Shown here piece after piece: positions 1-7,465 of a stretch of DNA of 23,623 nucleotides (within the stretch, counting starts at the first letter, position 1; every line of letters begins with the position of its first letter). Origin of the DNA: Candidatus Zhuqueibacterota bacterium 4484_87 (GTDB lineage: Bacteria; Zhuqueibacterota; Zhuqueibacteria; Thermofontimicrobiales; Thermofontimicrobiaceae); NCBI GenBank assembly GCA_002085355.1, contig NATN01000003.1, positions 1 to 23,623 of the forward strand, read 5' to 3'. The notes under the pieces were generated by a model. It saw only the letters and a program-made list of their open reading frames with translations. It was not told where the DNA came from and did not search any database. The translations under genes and the position numbers were made by a program.

Positions 1-1104
1 GATGAAACGCCGCCGGTGATTTCAAATATTAATGTAGTAGTTACGTCGAACTCAGCGACCGTGACTTGGCAAACAGACGAACCAGCAACAAGCCAGATTG
101 TTTATGGAATGGATTCAAATTATAGTGATTCAACAAATTTAGATCAAAATATGGTTACTGCTCATTCGCAGATAATTTCAAATTTATCGGCAAATACGAC
201 ATATTATTTTAAAGTCAAATCTGCTGATGGAAGTGGAAATCTTGTCATCAGCGATGAGTCTTCATTTACTACTTCCGAAGCTCAAGCTTATGTAGTTCGT
301 GTAAATGCAGGCGGCGACCAATACTCAAGAAATGGGAAAACTTGGGAAGCAGATAAGCCGTTTGAAAATGGCTCATGGGGATATGTTGGTGGGAGAACGT
401 ACAGAACAAGCCATTCGATTTCCAATACATCCGATCCGGTGCTTTATCAATCAGAAAGATATCGAATGGAGGCTTATCGTTTTACAGTGCCGGCGAGCGG
501 TACGTATGAAGTTAATCTCCATTTCGCTGAGATTTTCTATGGGAGTTCAGATATTCGGGTTTTTAGCGTAGAGGTTGAAGGTCAGCGCGTATTAATTGAC
601 TTTGACATCTATGATGAAGCCGGAAAATACTCGGCTTTAGTGAAGACATTTACCGTTCAGGTGAATGATGGCGTGCTTGATATTAACTTTATTAAAGACA
701 AAGATAGCCCAAAAATTTCAGCAATTGAAGTCGCATCGCAGGCGCCTGGATTTTCTATGGGGAAAACTATTGCACCCGAATCCGAACAATTGATGGAGCC
801 AATTATTCCCGAGCGATTTGTGCTAGCGGCTCCCTACCCAAATCCGTTTAATATGGAAACAAAAATTCGGCTTGAGATTCCGGAAAGCGGCATGTTATTC
901 GCGGCGATTTACAATATCCGTGGGCAGAAATTGATTACCTTGAGCGACGAACAAGTCATGGCTGGAGAAAAATTAATGATGTGGAACGGTCGTGACGAGT
1001 ACGGAATCGAGGCGAGCAGTGGTATTTACTTGCTGAAAGTTGTTTATCTTGGTGAAAACAATCAAAGAATTTCCCAGACGAAACGATTGGTTTTGATGAA
1101 ATAA
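1..1104 (+). CDS. Secreted Fn3-malectin protein with C-terminal FlgD-like (T9SS-type) sorting tail, 5' partial
   Basis: The frame is open from base 1 (it reads DETPPVISNI...), so the start lies upstream; the GTG at 16 is internal. Visible domains: a fibronectin type III fold at about residues 1-90 (VTWQTDEPATS, YYFKVKSADGSGN); a malectin-type carbohydrate-binding domain at about 98-248, starting at RVNAGGDQYS and ending with ISAIEV; then a linker and a tail of about 90 residues starting at YPNPFN, with IYNIRGQK and SGIYLLKVVY. That tail is the FlgD-Ig-like sorting domain that FCB bacteria use for export through the type IX or a related system, so the mature protein is probably on the cell surface or released. 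Malectin domains bind di- or oligosaccharides or sit beside glycoside hydrolases; any catalytic part would lie upstream of the window. The family call is firm; the ligand is unknown. Confidence 0.88.
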   Translation, partial: DETPPVISNINVVVTSNSATVTWQTDEPATSQIVYGMDSNYSDSTNLDQNMVTAHSQIISNLSANTTYYFKVKSADGSGNLVISDESSFTTSEAQAYVVRVNAGGDQYSRNGKTWEADKPFENGSWGYVGGRTYRTSHSISNTSDPVLYQSERYRMEAYRFTVPASGTYEVNLHFAEIFYGSSDIRVFSVEVEGQRVLIDFDIYDEAGKYSALVKTFTVQVNDGVLDINFIKDKDSPKISAIEVASQAPGFSMGKTIAPESEQLMEPIIPERFVLAAPYPNPFNMETKIRLEIPESGMLFAAIYNIRGQKLITLSDEQVMAGEKLMMWNGRDEYGIEASSGIYLLKVVYLGENNQRISQTKRLVLMK

Positions 1105-1121
1105 AAAAAAGTCGCTTGTAG

Positions 1122-1164
1122 AAAAATGCCCACCTTGCTGTTTTCAAAGGTGGGCATTTTTTTT
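1122..1164 (+). terminator. Rho-independent terminator of the Fn3-malectin gene
   Basis: A perfect 15-bp stem (1122-1136 with 1147-1161, core ATGCCCACC/GGTGGGCAT) encloses a 10-nt loop and is followed by an unbroken T run to 1164, 17 bases after the stop codon. The A run before the left arm means it could also stop transcription from the other strand. Confidence 0.93.
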
Positions 1165-1217
1165 GAAATCATGTCTTTTTCATTAAATCCTTTTACCACC
1201 GGACACTTTTTTGGGGT

Positions 1218-1354
1218 CCACGGATTTATACTAATCAACACTTATTTCGGAGATGTTGTTTTGGAATTTTCGTTCAATAATTCATTTTTTTAGAGACTGT
1301 TTACAGATAGCCGGGTAAAATTAAAAATCCGTGCAAATCCGCGTTTATCAGTGG
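1218..1354. repeat. Degenerate element with imperfect terminal inverted repeats (ATCCG type)
   Basis: The left end starts CCACGGATTTATACTAATCA. The right end, read on the opposite strand, starts CCACTGATAAACGCGGATTT. Over 30 positions 18 match by my hand alignment. The right end holds the spaced motif AATCCGTGCAAATCCGCG. Similar wording recurs at 21810-21828. It looks like a decayed dispersed intergenic repeat; there is no gene inside it. Confidence 0.45.
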
Positions 1355-1440
1355 CTAATTTATAAAGTTTTCGGCAGCAAGTTTTTTTTATTTCCCAAAT
1401 GGCAAATTTAAAATACATGCGGAATACAAAGGAAAATTTT

Positions 1441-1480
1441 CAAAAAGATTGTCTAAAATTTAGCAATTGCAATCTTTTTG
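1441..1480. repeat. 11-bp perfect inverted repeat (hairpin)
   Basis: CAAAAAGATTG at 1441-1451 is the exact reverse complement of CAATCTTTTTG at 1470-1480. The 18-nt spacer contains its own palindrome, CTAAAATTTAG. The stem is AT-rich with a T run in its right arm. It could be a weak terminator, a small-RNA end or a protein-binding site; there is no gene close enough to decide. Confidence 0.5.
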
Positions 1481-2052
1481 TCAGCTTTCGGGGAGAAATC
1501 GCTTCGCAACAATGATAAAAATAGTTTCAATTTTGAAAAAAAAATATAATACAGAATTTCATTTTGAATTCCTGGTATTAAAAAATATTTTATGACTTTC
1601 ATTTTAATTACTAAATTTTAACAATTGGACGATATTTTACCAGTTTTATGGTAAATTTTCATCTACTTAAAATATTGAAAAAAAGTAATATTGTTTCAAT
1701 TAAATACAATATGTCCAAAAAAACGCAACATTAAGTTATAATAAATGTTTATTGTTTTAGATTAATTAAAAATAGATAGATGAGGTTGTGAGGTCAATAA
1801 TTTAAGTAAATTCAGAACATTATGGTGAAAAATATTCATTCACTGCAGAATATTGTTCATTAAAATTTTTCCAAAAGGGATTAAGCTTTGAAATTGCTGG
1901 TTTTATATATTTCTAATTATGAGCCTACTCTCTAAATAATCAAGATGTTATGCCTAAAAAAATAGCAGAACTCTTAAATAAACAAGTGGTTTATTTAATC
2001 TGTGAATTATTTTTGAAATTAATTTAACAAATGTGCAATAATGATAACAATC

Positions 2053-2068
2053 TGGCATAAAGTTTGCT
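2053..2068 (+). promoter_or_regulatory. Sigma-54-type (-24/-12) promoter upstream of the atypical regulator
   Basis: TGGCATAAAGTTTGCT matches the RpoN consensus TGGCACGNNNNTTGCW in the invariant GG (2054-2055) and GC (2066-2067) with the required 12-base offset. It also has the TTGCT box; the sixth base is T instead of C. Transcription would start near 2080, giving a leader of roughly 118 bases. No sigma-54 activator gene is in the window. Confidence 0.5.
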
Positions 2069-2197
2069 AAATATTAAAGTGAAAATGAAAACAAAACAAC
2101 GGTGTTTTGGTGTTGACTGGTAGGGTTAACGTATTACAGAGCAAGAGACAGTTTTCGATTTGAAAAAAATGGTGAGTTAAACGAAATAGAGAGGTCT

Positions 2198-2884
2198 ATG
2201 ATGGAAAAAGAAAAAGTTTTGATCGTTGATGTGCAAAATAGTTCTTTAGCTGAACTTGCTGCACAAATGGAGAAAGAGGGGTATCAGATTATCAGATTGT
2301 CCGATCCAGAAGAAGTCAAGGATACTGTTGCGGAAGAAAATCCGGTTGCTGTATTAGTAAATGTTGACGGTTTCACGAATAGAATTTGGGATGTATGCCG
2401 GAATTTGAAGGATGATTTTGAGACAAGAAAATCGGCACTGCTGATTATCTCTGAGAAAGATGATGAAAATGAAGTGATTCGCGCAATTCAGTTGGGAGCG
2501 GATGATTATGTTGTTTCTCCCTTTAATAACAAAACAATGCTAGCGCGCATGAAAGCAGTTGTTGAACGTCTGCGCCGCATTGGTAGCAAGAAAATTCGCG
2601 TAAAGGATATTGAAATTGATCTGGATGAGCATAAAGTTCGCAAATCCGGGAAGCCGATTGATTTGACTTATATTCAGTTTAAGTTGCTTTACCTGTTAGC
2701 GTCGCGTCGTGAAAATGTTTTCTCGCGGAAAGAGATTTTGGAAAAAGTATGGGGCAGAAAAGTGTATGTGACCAATCGCACTGTGGATGTCCATATCAAA
2801 AGGCTACGGGAAAAATTAGGCGAGTACAAATATCCGTCTCAGTATATTGAGACTATTCATGGTACAGGATACAGATTCCTTTAG
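2198..2884 (+). CDS. OmpR/PhoB-family regulator with a degenerate receiver domain
   Basis: Two domains: receiver at 6-125 and winged-helix DNA-binding at about 131-228, with TYIQFKLLYLLA, VFSRKEILEKVWG and TVDVHIKRLREKL ending in IHGTGYRFL. The DNA-binding half is canonical. The receiver is not: the phospho-acceptor position is Asn55 (VLVNVDG instead of VLLDIML), the acidic pair after VLIV is Asp11-Val12, the conserved Lys is Ser107 (VVSPF instead of LTKPF), and the Thr is Ser85. By family knowledge it should not accept phosphate by the normal route, so it probably works as a constitutive, ligand-bound or partner-controlled regulator. No kinase gene is adjacent. ATG codons lie at 2198 and 2201; the AGAGAGGT site fits the second slightly better. 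A sigma-54-type promoter lies upstream and a terminator follows. Confidence 0.93.
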   Translation: MMEKEKVLIVDVQNSSLAELAAQMEKEGYQIIRLSDPEEVKDTVAEENPVAVLVNVDGFTNRIWDVCRNLKDDFETRKSALLIISEKDDENEVIRAIQLGADDYVVSPFNNKTMLARMKAVVERLRRIGSKKIRVKDIEIDLDEHKVRKSGKPIDLTYIQFKLLYLLASRRENVFSRKEILEKVWGRKVYVTNRTVDVHIKRLREKLGEYKYPSQYIETIHGTGYRFL

Positions 2885-2907
2885 ACTCATTTTTTCCTCC
2901 CTCCGAA

Positions 2908-2938
2908 GCCTCTGGAGAAATCCGGGGGCTTTTTTTTT
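2908..2938 (+). terminator. Rho-independent terminator of the regulator gene
   Basis: GCCTCTGGA pairs with TCCGGGGGC as a 9-bp stem (two G-U pairs) closed by a GAAA tetraloop and followed by nine T. The T run overlaps the stop codon of the convergent amidase gene (2937-2939). Confidence 0.88.
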
Positions 2939-4436
2939 AAAACATAGATTCGTACTTTTCTTTAAATTTTTTGATGCTGACGAAAATACTATAGGCGAGC
3001 TTTTTCTGAAAACTTTTTGTTCGCAGAAGCTTTTCTTCTTTTTTGTTTGAGATAAAGGCTGTTTCAATTAAAACATTGGGCATAGATGCGCCCCAGAGCA
3101 CGTAGAAATTTGCCTGTCTCACGCCGCGATTTTGTAAGCCGCAATTTTCCATAATCGTTTCTTGTATTATGCCGGCAAGATATTCACTTTCTTTGGTGTA
3201 CATTGTTTGCGCACCAGCACTCAAAATAAATTGTTCGTTAGTCATGTCCGAGTAATTGCTTTTATTTTCATATTTGATTACCGAGTTTTCAAATTGAGCT
3301 ACTTCGCGGGCTTCGTCTGATTTATCAGGCCCCAGAAAATAAGTGCTAACTCCACGCAATGATTTGTGGGGATTTGAGTTGGCATGAATACTGATGAAAA
3401 GTTTTGCCTGATTTCTATTCGCGAAAGCTGTCCGCTCTTTGAGTTCGATGAATTTATCGGAATCTCTGGTCATTAACACTTCGACGCCCAGGTTATTCAC
3501 CAGATAATCGCGTAGATATTTGGCAATTCCCAAAACCACATTTTTTTCGTATGTGCCGCGGGGGCCTATGGCTCCCGGGTCTCTGCCGCCGTGTCCCGGA
3601 TCGATGACAATTTTGTCGATGTGCCATTTTAGTTTTTCTTGTTCAATCACGCGATTGATTTCATCGGAAACATCCTGCTTAGTTTTAACGGAGACAATTA
3701 TTTTTCTCGGAGATTGAAGATAAAAATTTTTTTCCACAATTTCATCACGGAGACGAAAACCAATTTGTGCTAACTCATTTGATATCTGGCTGGGAACAAT
3801 TCGCGCGACAATCCCCTGCTTGTATTCGGCATAAAATTGCAGGGAATCAATGATGCCGCCATAAATATCAAGATACAACCAGCGATGTCTGGCGCGAAGG
3901 GAAATGTCCGCCTCATTGAAATTTTTGCTGGTAGTCACTGTGATGAGTGTGCCGTTGATTTTTTGTTCAATGTCAATATCTTTTATATTCGGCTGCTTTG
4001 AATAGATGGGCTGTAAAATAGAAAGCGTTCCGTGAGCAGGGTCGAAATTAATTTTCCCCTGAAATTCCCGATTGATGATATTAAAAAAATATTTCAGCGG
4101 AAGATAAATTTTTTTCCTATGGAATTTCGTAACAGTGGGTAATTGATAGCAGCGGTTATTGACCAGCAAAAAAGGGTTTAGCGGGGCAAAAATCAATTTC
4201 TTTTTGTCAATTTGTACCGTAAAAATATTTCGTACTGAATCGTAATGAACCGCTGCGTTAAAAATATCAGCAAAATCTTCGATAGCAACAAATTGGCCAT
4301 TTTGAAATATCTCGGTTTTCAGATCAGTGTGAAGCGAACCGTCAGCATGAATGACAGTTATCGGTTGCGCGACAACCATACTCAAAGGGATGACGATGCT
4401 GCAAACAATCAGAAAGAAATAAGCCGGTATTTTCAT
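2937..4436 (-). CDS. N-acetylmuramoyl-L-alanine amidase (Amidase_3) with AMIN domain
   Basis: Cleaves the amide bond between N-acetylmuramic acid and the stem peptide of peptidoglycan, outside the cytoplasmic membrane. Signal peptide at 1-23 (ends MVVA/Q). Residues 24-140 are a beta-rich region resembling a copper-amine-oxidase-N-like substrate-binding fold (VAIEDFADIF, IYLPLKYFF). An AMIN-like region spans about 150-250. The zinc amidase catalytic domain spans 273-495. Zinc ligands are His282 (DPGHGG), Glu297 (YEKNV) and His351 (SIHAN); the catalytic Glu458 lies in VLIETAFISN. All are present, so the enzyme should be active. This is the AmiA/B/C family, but the double N-terminal module is longer than in E. 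coli enzymes. It starts 11 bases after the rhomboid gene stop, so the two are very likely co-transcribed. Confidence 0.94.
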   Translation of the reverse strand: MKIPAYFFLIVCSIVIPLSMVVAQPITVIHADGSLHTDLKTEIFQNGQFVAIEDFADIFNAAVHYDSVRNIFTVQIDKKKLIFAPLNPFLLVNNRCYQLPTVTKFHRKKIYLPLKYFFNIINREFQGKINFDPAHGTLSILQPIYSKQPNIKDIDIEQKINGTLITVTTSKNFNEADISLRARHRWLYLDIYGGIIDSLQFYAEYKQGIVARIVPSQISNELAQIGFRLRDEIVEKNFYLQSPRKIIVSVKTKQDVSDEINRVIEQEKLKWHIDKIVIDPGHGGRDPGAIGPRGTYEKNVVLGIAKYLRDYLVNNLGVEVLMTRDSDKFIELKERTAFANRNQAKLFISIHANSNPHKSLRGVSTYFLGPDKSDEAREVAQFENSVIKYENKSNYSDMTNEQFILSAGAQTMYTKESEYLAGIIQETIMENCGLQNRGVRQANFYVLWGASMPNVLIETAFISNKKEEKLLRTKSFQKKLAYSIFVSIKKFKEKYESMF

Positions 4437-4447
4437 TGAATTCGATT

Positions 4448-5263
4448 TCAGCTCTTTATTTCGTTTTCGCTTCCGGAAAATATTTTGCTCGCTTCTTTGA
4501 GAATTCTAATTTCACGATCGTTCAAGCTCTCGTAACCTTGTTCTGTGATTTTATCTAAAATTGCATCCACTTGCAGCCGAAGCTTTTGGCGGTGAATTTC
4601 TTTTTTTACTTGCTTTTTTGCCTCTCGTTCAGCTTTTTTTTGATAAAAATAGTAGTTCCATCGCCAGCCAAATCGGATTTTAAAATAAATAAAACCGATT
4701 GCCATTCCGCCGAGATGGGCAAAATGGGCGATATTACCACCGCCAGAGATTCCAAAAAGCAGAGAAATGCCAACAAAGATAAGCGCCCAGTACTTTGCTT
4801 TCAAAAAAATCGGAAAAGGAAAAAAGAAAAGCTTTCTGTCTGGATACAGTAAAACGAACGCGATGAGCACTCCATAAATTGCGCCGGATGCTCCAATGAC
4901 AGCACTTGAATGAAAAATCAGATGAAATAGTCCTGCGCCAACACCACAAACAAGATAGTAACGCAGGAATTCCTTTGTACCCCAACGCTGCTCTACGTCC
5001 ACGCCAAAAAGCCAGAGCATGAGCATATTGAAAAAAATGTGCAAGAAGCCGCCATGCAGAAAAAGATACGTCACCAATTGCCACACAAAAAAACGGTGCC
5101 ACAGCAGAGCCGGGTGCAGGCCGAAAAAGAAAACAAATTTTTCTCCAAATAAGAGCTGCAATACAAACGCCCCGGCGTTAGCAATGATGAGATATTTAAC
5201 GCCGGGGGTAATTGTTCCCGGTCCGAAACGAAATTGAATTTGTGAACGCGAAGACACAGACAT
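4448..5263 (-). CDS. Rhomboid family intramembrane serine protease
   Basis: A six-helix integral membrane protease. The catalytic Ser126 is in GASGAIYG and His183 in FAHLGGMAIG; the oxyanion-side HxxxN pair is His75 and Asn79 (LHIFFNMLMLW). All catalytic parts are intact. After the last helix (about residue 195) comes a charged cytoplasmic tail, roughly 205-271, containing YESLNDREIRILKEASK. This resembles the C-terminal domain seen on many FCB rhomboids (I believe DUF6576). The start ATG has no strong ribosome-binding site in front. The gene lies 51 bases after the beta-barrel gene and 11 bases before the amidase gene, suggesting a joint envelope operon. The substrate is unknown. Confidence 0.93.
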   Translation of the reverse strand: MSVSSRSQIQFRFGPGTITPGVKYLIIANAGAFVLQLLFGEKFVFFFGLHPALLWHRFFVWQLVTYLFLHGGFLHIFFNMLMLWLFGVDVEQRWGTKEFLRYYLVCGVGAGLFHLIFHSSAVIGASGAIYGVLIAFVLLYPDRKLFFFPFPIFLKAKYWALIFVGISLLFGISGGGNIAHFAHLGGMAIGFIYFKIRFGWRWNYYFYQKKAEREAKKQVKKEIHRQKLRLQVDAILDKITEQGYESLNDREIRILKEASKIFSGSENEIKS

Positions 5264-5314
5264 GGTAGCTCGTTAAATTTAATTACACATTATTTTTTTC
5301 GCGGTCAGTTTTGA

Positions 5315-5974
5315 TTAGTGGAATCCCATGCGAATTCCAACGCGAAAACCAAGTCCTGAAAGATCAACTTCATAGCGCACAGGAGCTCCGACGTCGTCTT
5401 TTTTGTCGCGGCTGACTTTTGTTCCGTCATAGAAAACTTCACCGATGAACGAAGAACGCGATCCGATGCGGTAGGAAAATCCGCCGGAAACGATCCATTT
5501 GAGTCCGCTGTAAAAACGGCTGGTTTTGCTCGCATTTTCTCCGAATGTTTGTTCTTTACTGAATAACATGGCGTATCCCAGTCCGGCACTGGCGTAGTAA
5601 TCAAAAAATCGACCTGCAGGAAATTTTACATTGATAACACCGTAAATGGGTAAAATATTTGTAGTGAATTGCGCATCAGTGCGCACTTCGTTTTCTACCG
5701 TACCGCCGGTTGAGACAGATTGAGCAATTTTTGTCTCAGCAGTGTGTTGTTTGTGAAAAAAGTCCACTGCAAATCCAATATCGACTGATTCATCTATGAT
5801 CCAGGAATGCATTGCGCCGAAAATCAGTCCGGCTTTTGAACCCTTCGGATTGAAGTACCCGGCCTTAAGCGTCGTCGCTGTCAGGGGCCGCCGCTGCGAA
5901 TAGGCCGTAGGAATGGTGACAAAGACAAAAAGGACGAAAATTAACACGGTGAAAAAGATCAAGTTTTTTTTCAT
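5315..5974 (-). CDS. Probable outer-membrane beta-barrel protein
   Basis: Signal peptide at 1-26 (long hydrophobic run, ends TAYS/Q). The mature part of about 190 residues is made of alternating amphipathic beta strands: LKAGYFNPKGS, VDIGFAVDFF, LPIYGVINVKFP, YYASAGLGYAML, WIVSGGFSYRIG, SSFIGEVFYDG and LGFRVGIRMGF near the C terminus. This is the pattern of small 8-stranded barrels of the OmpA/OprF-like or OMP_b-brl type. I cannot name a specific family. Start choice is firm: GAGGAGG lies 8 bases before the ATG and a good promoter lies about 30 bases upstream. The promoter could serve the following rhomboid and amidase genes as well. Confidence 0.82.
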   Translation of the reverse strand: MKKNLIFFTVLIFVLFVFVTIPTAYSQRRPLTATTLKAGYFNPKGSKAGLIFGAMHSWIIDESVDIGFAVDFFHKQHTAETKIAQSVSTGGTVENEVRTDAQFTTNILPIYGVINVKFPAGRFFDYYASAGLGYAMLFSKEQTFGENASKTSRFYSGLKWIVSGGFSYRIGSRSSFIGEVFYDGTKVSRDKKDDVGAPVRYEVDLSGLGFRVGIRMGFH

Positions 5975-6004
5975 CGGATTGCCTCCTCTGTTGGTTATAT
6001 CATT

Positions 6005-6033
6005 ATTTTATTAAATATTACGATAAAAGTCAA
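6005..6033 (-). promoter_or_regulatory. Sigma-70-type promoter of the beta-barrel gene
   Basis: On the minus strand, -35 TTGACT (6028-6033), exactly 17 bases of spacer and -10 TAAAAT (6005-6010). The start point would be near 5998, giving a short leader of about 25 bases that contains the strong GAGGAGG site. Confidence 0.72.
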
Positions 6034-6158
6034 GGAAAAAGAAGCTCTGCGGAAGAAATTCTTTTAAGTTGTTTCTTTAAAGTAAACGAATTGAGGCGAA
6101 TTTAGTTGCAAATTTGTTCGCTGAACAGCTCGCTGAAGGGCGTGAAAGTTGTGAAAAG

Positions 6159-7019
6159 TTAGCCCAGATAGTTGCGTAACGCTCGGCTACGCGACGCATG
6201 ACGCAGGCGACGCAACGCTTTTTCTTTGATTTGACGGACGCGCTCTCGGGTAAGCTTAAAATGTTCTCCAATTTCTTCCAATGTGAGCGGTGTTTCAGAA
6301 TTGAGCCCGAAATAAAGCTTTACGACTTCTGCCTCTCGCTTGGTAAGAGTCGCAAGTGCTTCGTTAATTTCAATCCTCAAGGATTCACTCATCAGCACTT
6401 CGTCCGGCGCCGGTTGATTTTGATTTTCAATAATGTCCAGCAGACGGTTTTCTTCCTCATTGCTAAAAGGCGCATCAAGGGAGAGATGTCTGGATGAACG
6501 CTGCAATGTGTCAGATACTTCAAAATCCGTCAGATCAAGCTGTTCGGCGATTTCCTGCGGAGAAGGTTCCCGTTCGAATTCTTGTTCCAGTTCGCTGAAC
6601 GCTTTGCCGATTTTGTTCATTGTGCCGACGCGATTGAGAGGCAAGCGAACGATACGGGATTGTTCCGCCAGGGCTTGTAAAATGGACTGACGTATCCACC
6701 AGACAGCGTAGGAGATAAATTTGAACCCGCGTGTCTCATCGAATCGATTGGCTGCTTTAATGAGTCCCAGGTTGCCTTCATTTATCAAATCACCCAGAGA
6801 AAGTCCCTGATTTTGATATTGCTTGGCAACACTGACAACAAATCGCAAGTTGGCTTTGGTGATTCTTTCGAGCGCTTCCTGGTCACCTTGTTTCACACGG
6901 CGCGCTAATTCAATCTCTTCTTCTGGTGAGAGCAGATCAACTTCTCCGATCTCTTGCAAATACTGATCAAGAGAATGGTCGCCCATGCGAAATTGGGAGC
7001 TTTTTGGAGGCTTTGCCAT
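6159..7019 (-). CDS. rpoD: RNA polymerase sigma-70 factor, primary type without region 1.1
   Basis: Directs core RNA polymerase to promoters. At 286 residues it has the short layout of the FCB housekeeping sigma factor. Region 1.2 is at about 13-50 (LDQYLQEIGEVDLLSPEEE). Region 2 includes NLRFVVSVAKQY, LGDLINEGNLGLIKA and the -10-reading FKFISYAVWWIRQSI. Region 3 follows (IVRLPLNRVG). Region 4 has a helix-turn-helix (TLEEIGEHFKLTRERVRQIK) near the C terminus, which ends NYLG. The WWIRQSI segment is exact for primary or closely related group 2 factors; I cannot tell whether the genome has others. AGAGGGA lies 6 bases before the ATG and a near-consensus promoter sits 40-68 bases upstream. It is transcribed separately and lies divergent from the small Fn3-like gene. 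Confidence 0.92.
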   Translation of the reverse strand: MAKPPKSSQFRMGDHSLDQYLQEIGEVDLLSPEEEIELARRVKQGDQEALERITKANLRFVVSVAKQYQNQGLSLGDLINEGNLGLIKAANRFDETRGFKFISYAVWWIRQSILQALAEQSRIVRLPLNRVGTMNKIGKAFSELEQEFEREPSPQEIAEQLDLTDFEVSDTLQRSSRHLSLDAPFSNEEENRLLDIIENQNQPAPDEVLMSESLRIEINEALATLTKREAEVVKLYFGLNSETPLTLEEIGEHFKLTRERVRQIKEKALRRLRHASRSRALRNYLG

Positions 7020-7058
7020 AGATTTCCCTCTACGACAGTCAGTTAGATTTTGGTCGTA

Positions 7059-7087
7059 AATATACTAAATTTTTTTATTCTTGTCAA
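7059..7087 (-). promoter_or_regulatory. Near-consensus sigma-70 promoter of the sigma-factor gene
   Basis: On the minus strand, a perfect -35 TTGACA (7082-7087), a 17-base spacer and -10 TATATT (7059-7064). The start would be near 7052, about 32 bases before the ATG. Confidence 0.8.
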
Positions 7088-7394
7088 TATCAAAATGCAA
7101 AATAGAAAACTATTATTAAAAACAGTATGTTAAATTAGATAAACGACTCAATTAACTGTGAATGAAACGAATGTGGAACAAAAAATACTAATTTTAGCAA
7201 AATCAAATTACTCGGCCTTTAAAAAATTGTTTCACTACTGTGTGTATTCAAAATTTCTAAAAATTGGCTTTTAAATTTTAAGATGAAAATTAGTGATTTT
7301 TCCCCAATTGATGTCGCTTAATAGATTTACATTTTTTAGATTTTTCAAGATGCCTTAGGATTCATGTAAAATGAAAAGAAATGGAAAAAAAGTA
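7088..7394. other. AT-rich divergent intergenic region
   Basis: This lies between the divergent promoters of the sigma-factor gene and the small Fn3-like gene. It is AT-rich. I find no reading frame with coding character and no clear hairpin. Confidence 0.5.
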
Positions 7395-7423
7395 TTGACT
7401 TTTAGCGTAAAATTTTATATAAT
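7395..7423 (+). promoter_or_regulatory. Consensus sigma-70 promoter of the small Fn3-like gene
   Basis: -35 TTGACT (7395-7400), 17-base spacer, -10 TATAAT (7418-7423, perfect). The start would be near 7430, so the true coding start must be the ATG at 7466 and not the in-frame TTG at 7427, which sits just after the -10 box. Confidence 0.82.
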
Positions 7424-7465
7424 ATATTGCTAATAAAAGTTTTGAAAGGCGGGGCGAGGAAAAAA

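Larger units (their letters stand above)
1165..2052. other. Long AT-rich non-coding gap
   Basis: No reading frame with coding character occurs on either strand. The stretch holds a degenerate repeat relic (1218-1354) and an 11-bp inverted repeat (1441-1480). From about 1540 to 2050 it is very AT-rich with many A and T runs and nothing I can name. It is unusually long for this otherwise compact window, and it lies upstream of a regulator gene. Confidence 0.6.

Noticed and set aside
2113..2145. TTGACT upstream of the regulator as a sigma-70 promoter
   Set aside because: No acceptable -10 box lies 16-18 bases downstream; the nearest are at 12-15 bases.
7427..7465. TTG start for the small Fn3-like protein
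   Set aside because: It lies at the predicted transcription start just after the -10 box; the ATG at 7466 begins a normal signal peptide.
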